Source: an uncultured Bacteroidota bacterium (GTDB lineage: Bacteria > Bacteroidota > Bacteroidia > UKL13-3). From it: 32,782 bases of DNA. The stretch is from NCBI GenBank assembly GCA_903897855.1, contig CAIUDH010000051.1, positions 1-32,782 of the forward strand, given 5' to 3'. The notes beneath the pieces were generated by a model, which had not been told where the DNA came from, made no database searches, and worked only from the letters and a program-made list of their open reading frames with translations. Of the stretch, positions 8,261 to 15,454 are shown piece by piece. Position 1 is the stretch's first letter, and each line of letters starts with the position of its first letter. The translations under genes and the position numbers were made by a program.

Positions 8261-9487
8261 ATGGTTCATCAATCGAGAAATTTTTTGCTTGCAGTGCTAC
8301 TATCAGTAGTATTAAACAGTTGCTCCTTTTTGTTTGGAAGTAAAAAAGATCAAGAGGTGGATCAGGTTTTTGAACAAGGGAGAATCGATCCCAATCTGGT
8401 ACCCAGCGCTGTTGGGTATGTGCCTATTTTACCCTTCTTTACCCATTACATTAATCCGGTTGATGTATATGTTGGATTCGATAATATGCTCTATGTATGT
8501 GATGATTTGGGTGTGCATGTGAGTGATATTTCGGGTAGAGAATATCGTGTGATACCAATTCCTAACGCCACAAAAATTGTGCAGGACAGAAGGCTGTTTA
8601 CCTATGTATGTGGTCGTGTAAGTGTTACACGCAGCGGACAAACCTATAATCTCCCCGCCGTTTATAAAATCATGAATGCCGCTACCCGCAGTGCTTACAC
8701 CATTATCGATACACTCATTCAACCCGATTGCGACGCTTCTCGCAATAACTTTAGAGGAAGCGACGATGAAAAAATTTCATTTACGGGCATGGCTACAACC
8801 TCCGACAACACACTCTATATCTCGCGTTCGGGACCACGCAACGACCAAGCCGCATTTTCGGCTCCCGATAATGCCGTACTCATATTCGATGCTAGTGGCC
8901 TTAATACAAGCTATGCGAAGGAGTTAAACCCAAACAATAGCAGCTTAAAGTCTGTTCTGGGTCTAACAGGAATCACTTCTTTTTGTGCTCCACCGCAAGT
9001 TCAATTTGGAATGAACCAGAGCAAGGACTTCTTAATTATTCAAGGCGACTTATCGCAACCTGTTGAATTCCGAACCCTTTGGATTAAGCATAATTTGGAT
9101 GCCGGCACAGGTGAAACAACGTATGGCCAAAACAACGATCTGTTGTATATGGACACCACTAAAGCCTCCCGCTTTTTGTACGACTCCTACCATTTTAAAC
9201 ACCCTGTTGATGTTTGTATTTCACCCGATAAAAATGGCTATATATTTGTTGTGGATGATGTATTAGACTCTGTCTTTGTTTTTACACAAGCTGGCTATGA
9301 AGGGGTAAATGCCCCGGCTACTTCGGCCAACAAAAAACAAATCATCGCTTCTTTTGGCGGACATGGTTTTGATTTGTTTCATTTTAAAAAGTGTAGTGGT
9401 GTGGCCTACTATAATAAAATATTATATCTGGCCGATAAAGAAAACAATCGAATTTGTAGGTATAAACTAAGTACCGACATTGAATAA
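8261..9487 (+). CDS. Lipoprotein with NHL-like beta-propeller repeats
   Basis: A 408-residue predicted lipoprotein with a lipobox ending in Cys21 (VVLNSC). The mature part holds repeated strand patterns of NHL/beta-propeller type, for example HPVDVCISPDKNGYIFVVDD followed by VFVFTQAG, and near the C-terminus CSGVAYYNKILYLADKENNRI. Similar blocks near the N-terminus (INPVDVYVGFDNMLYVCDD) suggest a closed propeller of about five or six blades. It follows the PorV-like gene with 2 bases between and a strong terminator comes right after it, so the two form a closed operon. The function is unknown; it may be a periplasmic or surface partner of the barrel. No enzyme motif was seen. Confidence 0.75.
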   Translation: MVHQSRNFLLAVLLSVVLNSCSFLFGSKKDQEVDQVFEQGRIDPNLVPSAVGYVPILPFFTHYINPVDVYVGFDNMLYVCDDLGVHVSDISGREYRVIPIPNATKIVQDRRLFTYVCGRVSVTRSGQTYNLPAVYKIMNAATRSAYTIIDTLIQPDCDASRNNFRGSDDEKISFTGMATTSDNTLYISRSGPRNDQAAFSAPDNAVLIFDASGLNTSYAKELNPNNSSLKSVLGLTGITSFCAPPQVQFGMNQSKDFLIIQGDLSQPVEFRTLWIKHNLDAGTGETTYGQNNDLLYMDTTKASRFLYDSYHFKHPVDVCISPDKNGYIFVVDDVLDSVFVFTQAGYEGVNAPATSANKKQIIASFGGHGFDLFHFKKCSGVAYYNKILYLADKENNRICRYKLSTDIE

Positions 9488-9490
9488 AAA

Positions 9491-9535
9491 AACAAGCACG
9501 GTTTAAATTAAACCATGCTTGTTTTGCTTTTTTTT
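9491..9535 (+). terminator. Intrinsic terminator of the PorV-like/propeller operon
   Basis: AACAAGCACGGTTT (9491-9504) pairs with AAACCATGCTTGTT (9510-9523): 14 positions with one C/A mismatch and a 5-base loop. A T-rich tail (TTGCTTTTTTTTT) follows. It starts 3 bases after the lipoprotein stop codon. Confidence 0.88.
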
Positions 9536-9540
9536 GAAGA

Positions 9541-9817
9541 ATTAGACACCTCAAAAATACTCGTTTTGTTCTACGAAAAGCAGACGTCATTAGTTTTGAC
9601 CATGACCCCACTTGTTTTCATAAGCTGAAATTAGTTTTGATTCATTAAAGGAAGGGGGTGTTAAATAATTAGACTTAACTTAGCAAAAATGCTGATTTTT
9701 TCCTGCACCGCTCGTTTAATTTAATTCTAAATTTAGAATCTGAAACCAAACAAAGAAGAGGAGGCCAATGGAACTAGGCTTTATTATTAACCTCTGTCAG
9801 AAAACTTAAAAACGTAT
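9541..9817. other. Intergenic region between the propeller lipoprotein and gpsA
   Basis: No gene was recognised here. The sequence holds two copies of ATTAGTTTTGA (9589-9599 and 9630-9640), each containing the -7-like TAGTTTTG with an upstream TTG (gap 22 and 17), pointing rightwards. A perfect 16-bp palindrome ATTCTAAATTTAGAAT lies at 9724-9739. Only tiny reading frames follow the promoter-like boxes, so a small RNA or chance are both possible. No clear terminator for gpsA is visible. Confidence 0.4.
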
Positions 9818-10822
9818 TTAGTTCAAATTTTCGGTAATGTTTTTTATCTCCACGCTTGGCGATTTCTTTTGATACAGTATTTTATATACCGCTGTCATTA
9901 TGGGCATGTCTACTTTATATACCTTGTTTATCTCAAACATACATTTGCTGGCATAATACCCCTCGGCAATCATATTCATCTCTAGCTGCGCTACCTTCAC
10001 CGAAAAGCCCTTTCCTATCATGGTGCCAAACATTCGATTACGACTATATAAAGAATATGCGGTTACTAACAAGTCGCCCAAATAAGCACTTTCCTTAACA
10101 TCCCGGTGAATCGGTTTCACAACATCGATAAAACGCTTCATTTCACGAATAGCATTCGCTACCAATACCGCTTGAAAATTATCGCCATAACCCAACCCAT
10201 GACAAATGCCACTCGCTAAAGCATAAACGTTTTTCAATACTGCGCCATATTCTGCACCTACCATATCTACATTAATATTGGTTTTTATATAGATGCATTT
10301 TAGATTCATCGCGATCGCCTCGGCCGCTTGTTTGCTGCCACCACAGAGGGTTAAATAAGATAGACGCTCAAGAGCCACTTCTTCCGCATGACAGGGTCCT
10401 GCAATTACGGCTTGTTGCTTTTCGGTAACACCGAACTGTTTCTTTAAATAATCGGCAACCACTAAATTATATTGAGGCACAACACCTTTAATGGCAGAAA
10501 CAATGGTTTTGTTTTTAAAGATGGCCGAAGTACACCCTTTTAAAATATCGTGTAAAAAAGCGGATGGGACTGCCAATACAATAATGTCGCTCGACTTAAT
10601 TGCTTTTATTACATCCTTTGTGAGCGTGATGTTTTTTAGATCGAATTCAACATCGCTCAGGTAATTGGGATTATGCTTAAATTTTTTAAGATGAACAATG
10701 GTTTCCTCTTTACGCAGCCACCAAGTAATTTTCTTCGGTAATTTATTATCACACAATATTTTTACCAGTGCTGTAGCCCAGCTTCCCCCTCCTATGACTG
10801 TAATATTTTGTTGATTGTTCAT
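9818..10822 (-). CDS. gpsA: Glycerol-3-phosphate dehydrogenase [NAD(P)+]
   Basis: A 334-residue cytoplasmic enzyme that reduces dihydroxyacetone phosphate to sn-glycerol 3-phosphate for phospholipid synthesis. The N-terminal Rossmann motif reads ITVIGGGSWATAL (7-19), the second nucleotide-contact strand IIVLAVPSAFL lies at 80-90, and the catalytic lysine is Lys197 in EYGAVLKNVYALASG, followed by the GLGYGDN segment that binds substrate. AGPCHAEEVA (141-150) is the Bacteroidota form of the GPS/A motif. It lies 7 bases downstream of the 2-oxoacid dehydrogenase E1 gene and is probably transcribed with it. Nothing suggests decay. Confidence 0.95.
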   Translation of the reverse strand: MNNQQNITVIGGGSWATALVKILCDNKLPKKITWWLRKEETIVHLKKFKHNPNYLSDVEFDLKNITLTKDVIKAIKSSDIIVLAVPSAFLHDILKGCTSAIFKNKTIVSAIKGVVPQYNLVVADYLKKQFGVTEKQQAVIAGPCHAEEVALERLSYLTLCGGSKQAAEAIAMNLKCIYIKTNINVDMVGAEYGAVLKNVYALASGICHGLGYGDNFQAVLVANAIREMKRFIDVVKPIHRDVKESAYLGDLLVTAYSLYSRNRMFGTMIGKGFSVKVAQLEMNMIAEGYYASKCMFEINKVYKVDMPIMTAVYKILYQKKSPSVEIKNITENLN

Positions 10823-10829
10823 CTTACAT

Positions 10830-12848
10830 CTAATAATTTAAAAGTTTTTTCAGGTTATCTTCTATTCTATGCTTCGGTAGAAAGTTTTGTTCCAGTTGCG
10901 GACTAAACGGCACCGGTGTATCCAATGAAGCTACACGCATTATGGGTGCATCTAGAAAATCAAAACAGTTTTCGCTTATCCATGCCACAATTTCGGCCCC
11001 CATACCACCCGTTAAACAGTCTTCGTGAAACACGATTACTTTCCCCGTTTTTTTTACCGATGCTTTCACCGCTTCTTTATCCCAGGGCAACAAACTTCTT
11101 AAGTCTAAAATTTCTATGGTCTTGTCGGGGAATTTTAAGGCGGCCTCCAAGGCCCAATGTACGGCTGCACCATACGTAATGATGGTAAGGTCGTCGCCCT
11201 CGTTTACTATTTTTGCTTTCCCAATTTCTATTTCAAAATATCCATCAGGAACCATCGTTTCGTTGCTTCTATACAAACCTTTATGCTCAAAAAATAAAAC
11301 CGGATTAGGGTCGTTTAACGAAGCCAATAATAACCCTTTCGCATCATACGCATTGCTTGGATATACTACCTTTAAACCAGGAGTATGCACAAACCAGGCT
11401 TCATTGCTTTGGCTATGAAAGGGCCCGGCAGCAGCACCCGCACCAGTAGGCATGCGTATAACCACGTCGGCGCACTGTGCCCAACGATAATTGTTTTTTG
11501 CAAGATTATTAATAATCTGATTAAAACCACAGGTCACAAAATCGGCAAACTGCATCTCCATCATAGTCTTAAAACCCTTGATGCTTAAACCCAACGAAGC
11601 TCCTACAATAGCACTTTCACAAAGAGGGGTATTGCGTACTCGGTCTTTGCCATATTTCTCCACCAAACCCTGTGTTATTTTAAATGCGCCTCCATATTCC
11701 GCAATATCCTGACCCATTAAAATTAAGTTATCCCAAGTCCGCATAGCAATATCCAACCCATCACTCAGGGCATCAATAAATCGTTTATTGGTTTCCTTTG
11801 GCGTCGTTGAAGAGGAGGCTGCCTGGTATTCGAAGACCCCATTTTCATATGTTTTTTGAGTAGCATACACATCGGCTATTTCGAGGCTTGTGCTCGGCTC
11901 AATTTCTGGCATCGCCAATACCGTTTCAACGCCTAAATCAATTTCGTTTTTGATCTCCTCCTTAATTTCATTAATGGTACTTTCGTTAAGGATGTTTAGG
12001 GTAGTCAAATACGCTCCATAATTATTAAGAGGGTCCTTTTGAGACCAGGCATCAAACAACTCTTGCGGCACATACTTCGTGCCACTTGCTTCTTCATGTC
12101 CACGCATTCTAAAGGTCATACATTCTAGGATTACCGGCCTTGGATTATTTCTAATATCCTCCGCTATTTTACTTACCGAATGATATACCTCCAAAATATT
12201 ATTGCCGTCTATTTGAAAAGCTTCGATGCCATAGCCGAGTGCTTTATCGATAAAATACTTAAATTTATATTGTTCGTTTGAAGGCGTTGATAACCCATAG
12301 CCATTGTTCTCGATTAAAAAAATGACTGGCAAATCCCAGACAGAAGCAATATTTATCGCTTCGTGAAAATCGCCTTGACTTGCACCGCCATCGCCGCTAT
12401 AAACGATGGTAACCTTATTTTCTTTTTTAAGTTTTGATGCGAGTGCGATGCCGTCGGCAACGCCAAGCATGGCACCCAAATGTGAAATCATTCCAACGAT
12501 ATGAAACTCGTTGGTGCCAAAATGAAACGATCGTTCTCTACCCTTGCTAAACCCCTCCTTTTTACCTTGCCATTGCGCGAATAATTTTTCGAATGGAATT
12601 TTTCGAGAGGTAAAAACACCGAGATTGCGATGTAAGGGCAACACATATTCATCGCTCTGCAAAGCCATCGTAGAACCAACAGCAATGGCCTCTTGCCCGA
12701 TACCACTGAACCATTTACTCACCCTTCCTTGGCGCAAGAGGATAAGCATCTTCTCTTCAATCATGCGCGGTTTTACAAGGGCTTTGTAAAGCTCCAGTAA
12801 CTGGGTGTCGGATAAATCTTTTCGGTCGAAATGCATTTTAGTGTTCAA
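10830..12848 (-). CDS. 2-oxoacid dehydrogenase E1, fused alpha and beta subunits
   Basis: A 672-residue fusion of E1-alpha (about 1-320) and E1-beta (about 350-672), the common Bacteroidota arrangement, most like branched-chain 2-oxoisovalerate dehydrogenase. It decarboxylates a 2-oxoacid with thiamine diphosphate and passes the acyl group to the E2 lipoyl domain. The thiamine diphosphate motif begins with GDG (152-154) and ends with NN (181-182). The phosphorylation-loop-like RERSFHFG (104-111) and MRGHEEASGTKY stretch mark the alpha half. The beta half starts around RFIDALSDGLDIAM and includes PTGAGAAAGPFHSQS and HEDCLTGGMGAEI. E2 and E3 are not in the window. A pyruvate or branched-chain substrate cannot be separated from sequence alone. 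gpsA follows 7 bases later. Confidence 0.92.
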   Translation of the reverse strand: MNTKMHFDRKDLSDTQLLELYKALVKPRMIEEKMLILLRQGRVSKWFSGIGQEAIAVGSTMALQSDEYVLPLHRNLGVFTSRKIPFEKLFAQWQGKKEGFSKGRERSFHFGTNEFHIVGMISHLGAMLGVADGIALASKLKKENKVTIVYSGDGGASQGDFHEAINIASVWDLPVIFLIENNGYGLSTPSNEQYKFKYFIDKALGYGIEAFQIDGNNILEVYHSVSKIAEDIRNNPRPVILECMTFRMRGHEEASGTKYVPQELFDAWSQKDPLNNYGAYLTTLNILNESTINEIKEEIKNEIDLGVETVLAMPEIEPSTSLEIADVYATQKTYENGVFEYQAASSSTTPKETNKRFIDALSDGLDIAMRTWDNLILMGQDIAEYGGAFKITQGLVEKYGKDRVRNTPLCESAIVGASLGLSIKGFKTMMEMQFADFVTCGFNQIINNLAKNNYRWAQCADVVIRMPTGAGAAAGPFHSQSNEAWFVHTPGLKVVYPSNAYDAKGLLLASLNDPNPVLFFEHKGLYRSNETMVPDGYFEIEIGKAKIVNEGDDLTIITYGAAVHWALEAALKFPDKTIEILDLRSLLPWDKEAVKASVKKTGKVIVFHEDCLTGGMGAEIVAWISENCFDFLDAPIMRVASLDTPVPFSPQLEQNFLPKHRIEDNLKKLLNY

Positions 12849-12919
12849 TAATCAATGGTTATAAGTCAATATAGAATACGCTTTTTTTGACGTGGGATAA
12901 CCCGCTATTCGACTTGCCT

Positions 12920-13912
12920 TTATATCAGGTGAACTTGTGCTAAATACTCCGCAATTTGAATGGCGTTGGTGGCGGCTCCTTTTCTTAAATTATCACTTAC
13001 AATCCACAGATTTAAGGTTTTGGGTTGGGTTTCATCTCTACGTATGCGACCTACAAAAACTTCATCCTTCTCATGCGCATGAAGCGGCATCGGATATTGC
13101 AATGTAGCGATGTCATCTGTTACAATCACCCCTTTGGTTTTTTGTAAAATACTTCTCACCTCACGAATGTCGAATTCGTTTTCAAACGAAACATTTACAC
13201 TTTCACTATGCCCTCCCATGACTGGCACCCTTACGCAAGTGGCCGTCACTTTAATATTCTGATCTCCTAATATTTTTTGTGTTTCATGCACCATTTTCAT
13301 TTCCTCTTTAGTATATCCATTTTCTAAAAAAGTATCAATTTGGGGCAGTAAATTTAAATCGATTTGATGTGGGTATACCTTATCGCTCTCAATTTTATTT
13401 CGCTCATCCATTAATTGCTTCACCGCCTTCATGCCGGTGCCAGTAACGCTCTGATAGGTGCTCACCACAATGCGATTGATCTTAAACTTATGGTTTAAAT
13501 CGGCCAAAGCCACTACCATTTGAATGGTACTGCAGTTGGGATTAGCAATAATTTTAGTTGCTGAAGTGATGGTAGCCGCATTTATTTCAGGCACTACCAA
13601 TGGACATTTTTCATTCATCCGCCAGGCAGAAGAATTGTCGATGACGAACGTGCCATTAGCAGCAAACTTTTCGGCCCAAGCCAACGAGGTGCTCCCCCCA
13701 GCAGAGAAGATGGCAATCTGTGGTTTGGCATCAACAGCAGCCTGTACGCTTACCAGAGTATAACTCTTATTCCTATACATTATATTTTTGCCCACCGAGT
13801 TTTCTGATGCAGCAACAATTAATTCCGATACTGGAAAATTTCGCTCTGCAAGTACTTCAAGCATTTTGCTACCGACTAAACCGGTAGCGCCAATAATCGC
13901 AACTTTATACAT
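12920..13912 (-). CDS. asd: Aspartate-semialdehyde dehydrogenase
   Basis: A 330-residue enzyme of the lysine, threonine, methionine and diaminopimelate pathways that reduces aspartyl phosphate to aspartate semialdehyde. Seen directly: the NADP-binding GATGLVGSKML (8-18), the catalytic Cys127 in ANPNCSTIQ, the QSVTGTGMKA segment, and the base His235 in VPVMGGHSES. The length is right for the bacterial family. It is a single gene with a TATCTTTG element at 13943-13950 on the minus strand, about 30 bases upstream. The E1 gene starts 71 bases downstream on the same strand, so co-transcription is possible but not required. Confidence 0.96.
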   Translation of the reverse strand: MYKVAIIGATGLVGSKMLEVLAERNFPVSELIVAASENSVGKNIMYRNKSYTLVSVQAAVDAKPQIAIFSAGGSTSLAWAEKFAANGTFVIDNSSAWRMNEKCPLVVPEINAATITSATKIIANPNCSTIQMVVALADLNHKFKINRIVVSTYQSVTGTGMKAVKQLMDERNKIESDKVYPHQIDLNLLPQIDTFLENGYTKEEMKMVHETQKILGDQNIKVTATCVRVPVMGGHSESVNVSFENEFDIREVRSILQKTKGVIVTDDIATLQYPMPLHAHEKDEVFVGRIRRDETQPKTLNLWIVSDNLRKGAATNAIQIAEYLAQVHLI

Positions 13913-13942
13913 TATTTTAACCCTTAACTTTAGTTATTTTTG

Positions 13943-13950
13943 CAAAGATA
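13943..13950 (-). promoter_or_regulatory. Candidate -7 element of asd
   Basis: The minus strand reads TATCTTTG, a full TAnnTTTG match followed by C as in many Bacteroidota promoters, 30 bases upstream of the asd ATG. A TTG -33 partner is not clear (GTTAAAAC at about the right place). Confidence 0.5.
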
Positions 13951-14020
13951 TATTTATGTGCTTGTTTTAACGCATTAAATGTAACGCTTTAAGTGCTAAA
14001 CTTTTAACTGATTAATTTTT

Positions 14021-14626
14021 TTGAATTATCCATCACAAGTACTCGAACTGGTTGTAAATGAATTTGCAAAGCTACCCGGCATCGGTAAAAAAACGGCCTT
14101 GCGATTGGCATTACATCTAATTAAACGCAAGAAGAACGACCTCGTTTTCTTTAGTGAGTCGTTGCTAAAACTTGCAAACGACCTACGCTACTGCACTTTA
14201 TGCCACAACGTGAGCGATTCCAACCTCTGTGAAATTTGTAGTAGCTTCTCCCGTAAAAAAGAGCAACTCTGCGTGGTTGAAGATTTACGCGATGTTATGG
14301 CCATTGAGAACACCCAACAATATTTTGGGGTGTATCATGTGCTTGGCGGTGTGATTGCCCCTATGGAAGGAATTGGCCCTGATACACTAAATGTAAACAG
14401 CCTTTTAAAAAGAGTAGAAACAGGAGAGATAAAAGAAATTATTTTAGCTTTAAATGCCACCATGGAAGGCGACACTACGGCTTTTTATATCTCTAAAAAA
14501 CTCCAGCCTTATGATGTTAAAATTTCTACCATCTCCCGGGGCATCTCTGTGGGTGGCGAATTAGAATACGCAGACGAAATTACTCTTGGGAGGGCTATAA
14601 CCTCAAGGGTGAACTATGGTGGTTAA
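14021..14626 (+). CDS. recR: Recombination mediator protein RecR
   Basis: A 201-residue RecR, which with RecO/RecF helps load RecA at gaps. The helix-hairpin-helix region KLPGIGKKTALRLALHL (17-33), the four zinc cysteines Cys58, Cys61, Cys70 and Cys73, and the Toprim core from LCVVEDLRDVMAIE (83-96) to the C-terminal GGELEYADEITLGRAI are all present. The start is TTG at 14021: no ATG in frame gives the conserved MNYPSQVLE beginning, and homologues start at the same place. It is divergent from asd and ends 12 bases from the convergent lipoprotein gene. Confidence 0.95.
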   Translation: MNYPSQVLELVVNEFAKLPGIGKKTALRLALHLIKRKKNDLVFFSESLLKLANDLRYCTLCHNVSDSNLCEICSSFSRKKEQLCVVEDLRDVMAIENTQQYFGVYHVLGGVIAPMEGIGPDTLNVNSLLKRVETGEIKEIILALNATMEGDTTAFYISKKLQPYDVKISTISRGISVGGELEYADEITLGRAITSRVNYGG

Positions 14627-14638
14627 ACCTTTCGGTAG

Positions 14639-15283
14639 TTAAAAAGAACGCACTGCTCTTACCGTATAGGTATAGCTTTTGTCATTGGCACTTTGGGCAC
14701 CACTAGTAAAAAAATATTGCACCCAGGCAGTATTTAAGCTCTTTTCACTCGAACTCCAATAACCATCATCGGCAAAAGCACCGATGGCAGCTCTGTTTAA
14801 GAAAACTTTATTTAATTCGGTAAGGCTTGGTAAATACCAATCGCTATATCCCCCTAAATTTAAATCAGCACAGATTTTCGCAGCGTAGCTTCCAGCACTT
14901 TGAGTAGTCACAATGCTATTGGTATTTGCGTTTCCTGAGCCAATGGTAAGAGCCACCGCTCCCGTAGTAACGTTCGACCCGTTAAACCATTGAATTCCGG
15001 AGCTTTGATCGGTAGGGGCGACTATCAATCCATGATGAATTTTGGCATCGTAACCAGGATCGCCAGCACTAAGTATATAGGCTATTTTACCCCCTTGAAA
15101 ATTACCACCGATGCTTAAATAACTACACGAGCCATCATCTTCTGTTGCCTTTGCATTATAATTTGTCGACATCGGATCCATGCATCCTCGAATTTTCTTC
15201 TTACAACTATTTAGGGTGAGTGTAATCAGAAGTATAAGACTAATAATTAATACACGGGTTGGTTTGTTTGGCTGAGATATCAT
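14639..15283 (-). CDS. DUF1566-like lipoprotein with a CMDP...DGSC motif
   Basis: A 214-residue predicted lipoprotein, lipobox ending in Cys27 (LTLNSC). Just after it comes GCMDPMSTNYNAKATEDDGSC (about 33-53), a short cysteine motif found in many Bacteroidota surface proteins that perhaps binds calcium or forms a disulphide. The C-terminal half (NLGGYSDWYLPSLTELNKVF ... YWSSSEKSLNTAWVQYF ... VRAVRSF) is the DUF1566/Fibrobacter-type domain, related to C-type-lectin-like folds. The role is unknown; surface binding is plausible. It lies just downstream of the glycan cluster on the same strand, but the hairpin at 15366-15406 lies between, so it is probably a separate unit. A TTTATTTG element (15305-15312, minus strand) may start it. 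Confidence 0.78.
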   Translation of the reverse strand: MISQPNKPTRVLIISLILLITLTLNSCKKKIRGCMDPMSTNYNAKATEDDGSCSYLSIGGNFQGGKIAYILSAGDPGYDAKIHHGLIVAPTDQSSGIQWFNGSNVTTGAVALTIGSGNANTNSIVTTQSAGSYAAKICADLNLGGYSDWYLPSLTELNKVFLNRAAIGAFADDGYWSSSEKSLNTAWVQYFFTSGAQSANDKSYTYTVRAVRSF

Positions 15284-15365
15284 TTTATAGATTTAATTTT
15301 GGGTCAAATAAAGTGAAAAGTATTGAAAAAAAAAATCAGTTTGCTAATATCATCTATAAACTAAA

Positions 15366-15406
15366 ACTCCTCTTCCCTTTTGCTTAACACAAAAGGGAAG
15401 AGGAGT
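15366..15406 (-). terminator. Hairpin terminator of the glycan cluster
   Basis: ACTCCTCTTCCCTTTTG (15366-15382) and CAAAAGGGAAGAGGAGT (15390-15406) form a perfect 17-bp stem with a 7-base loop, 48 bases after the stop of the T9SS protein. The U-tract is short on both strands (TTTAG on the minus strand), so it may act as a terminator and as a 3' end stabiliser. Confidence 0.8.
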
Positions 15407-15454
15407 AATTTTAGAAAAGACAAAAAAACGTTGCCTTTTGGCTACGAGAATAGA

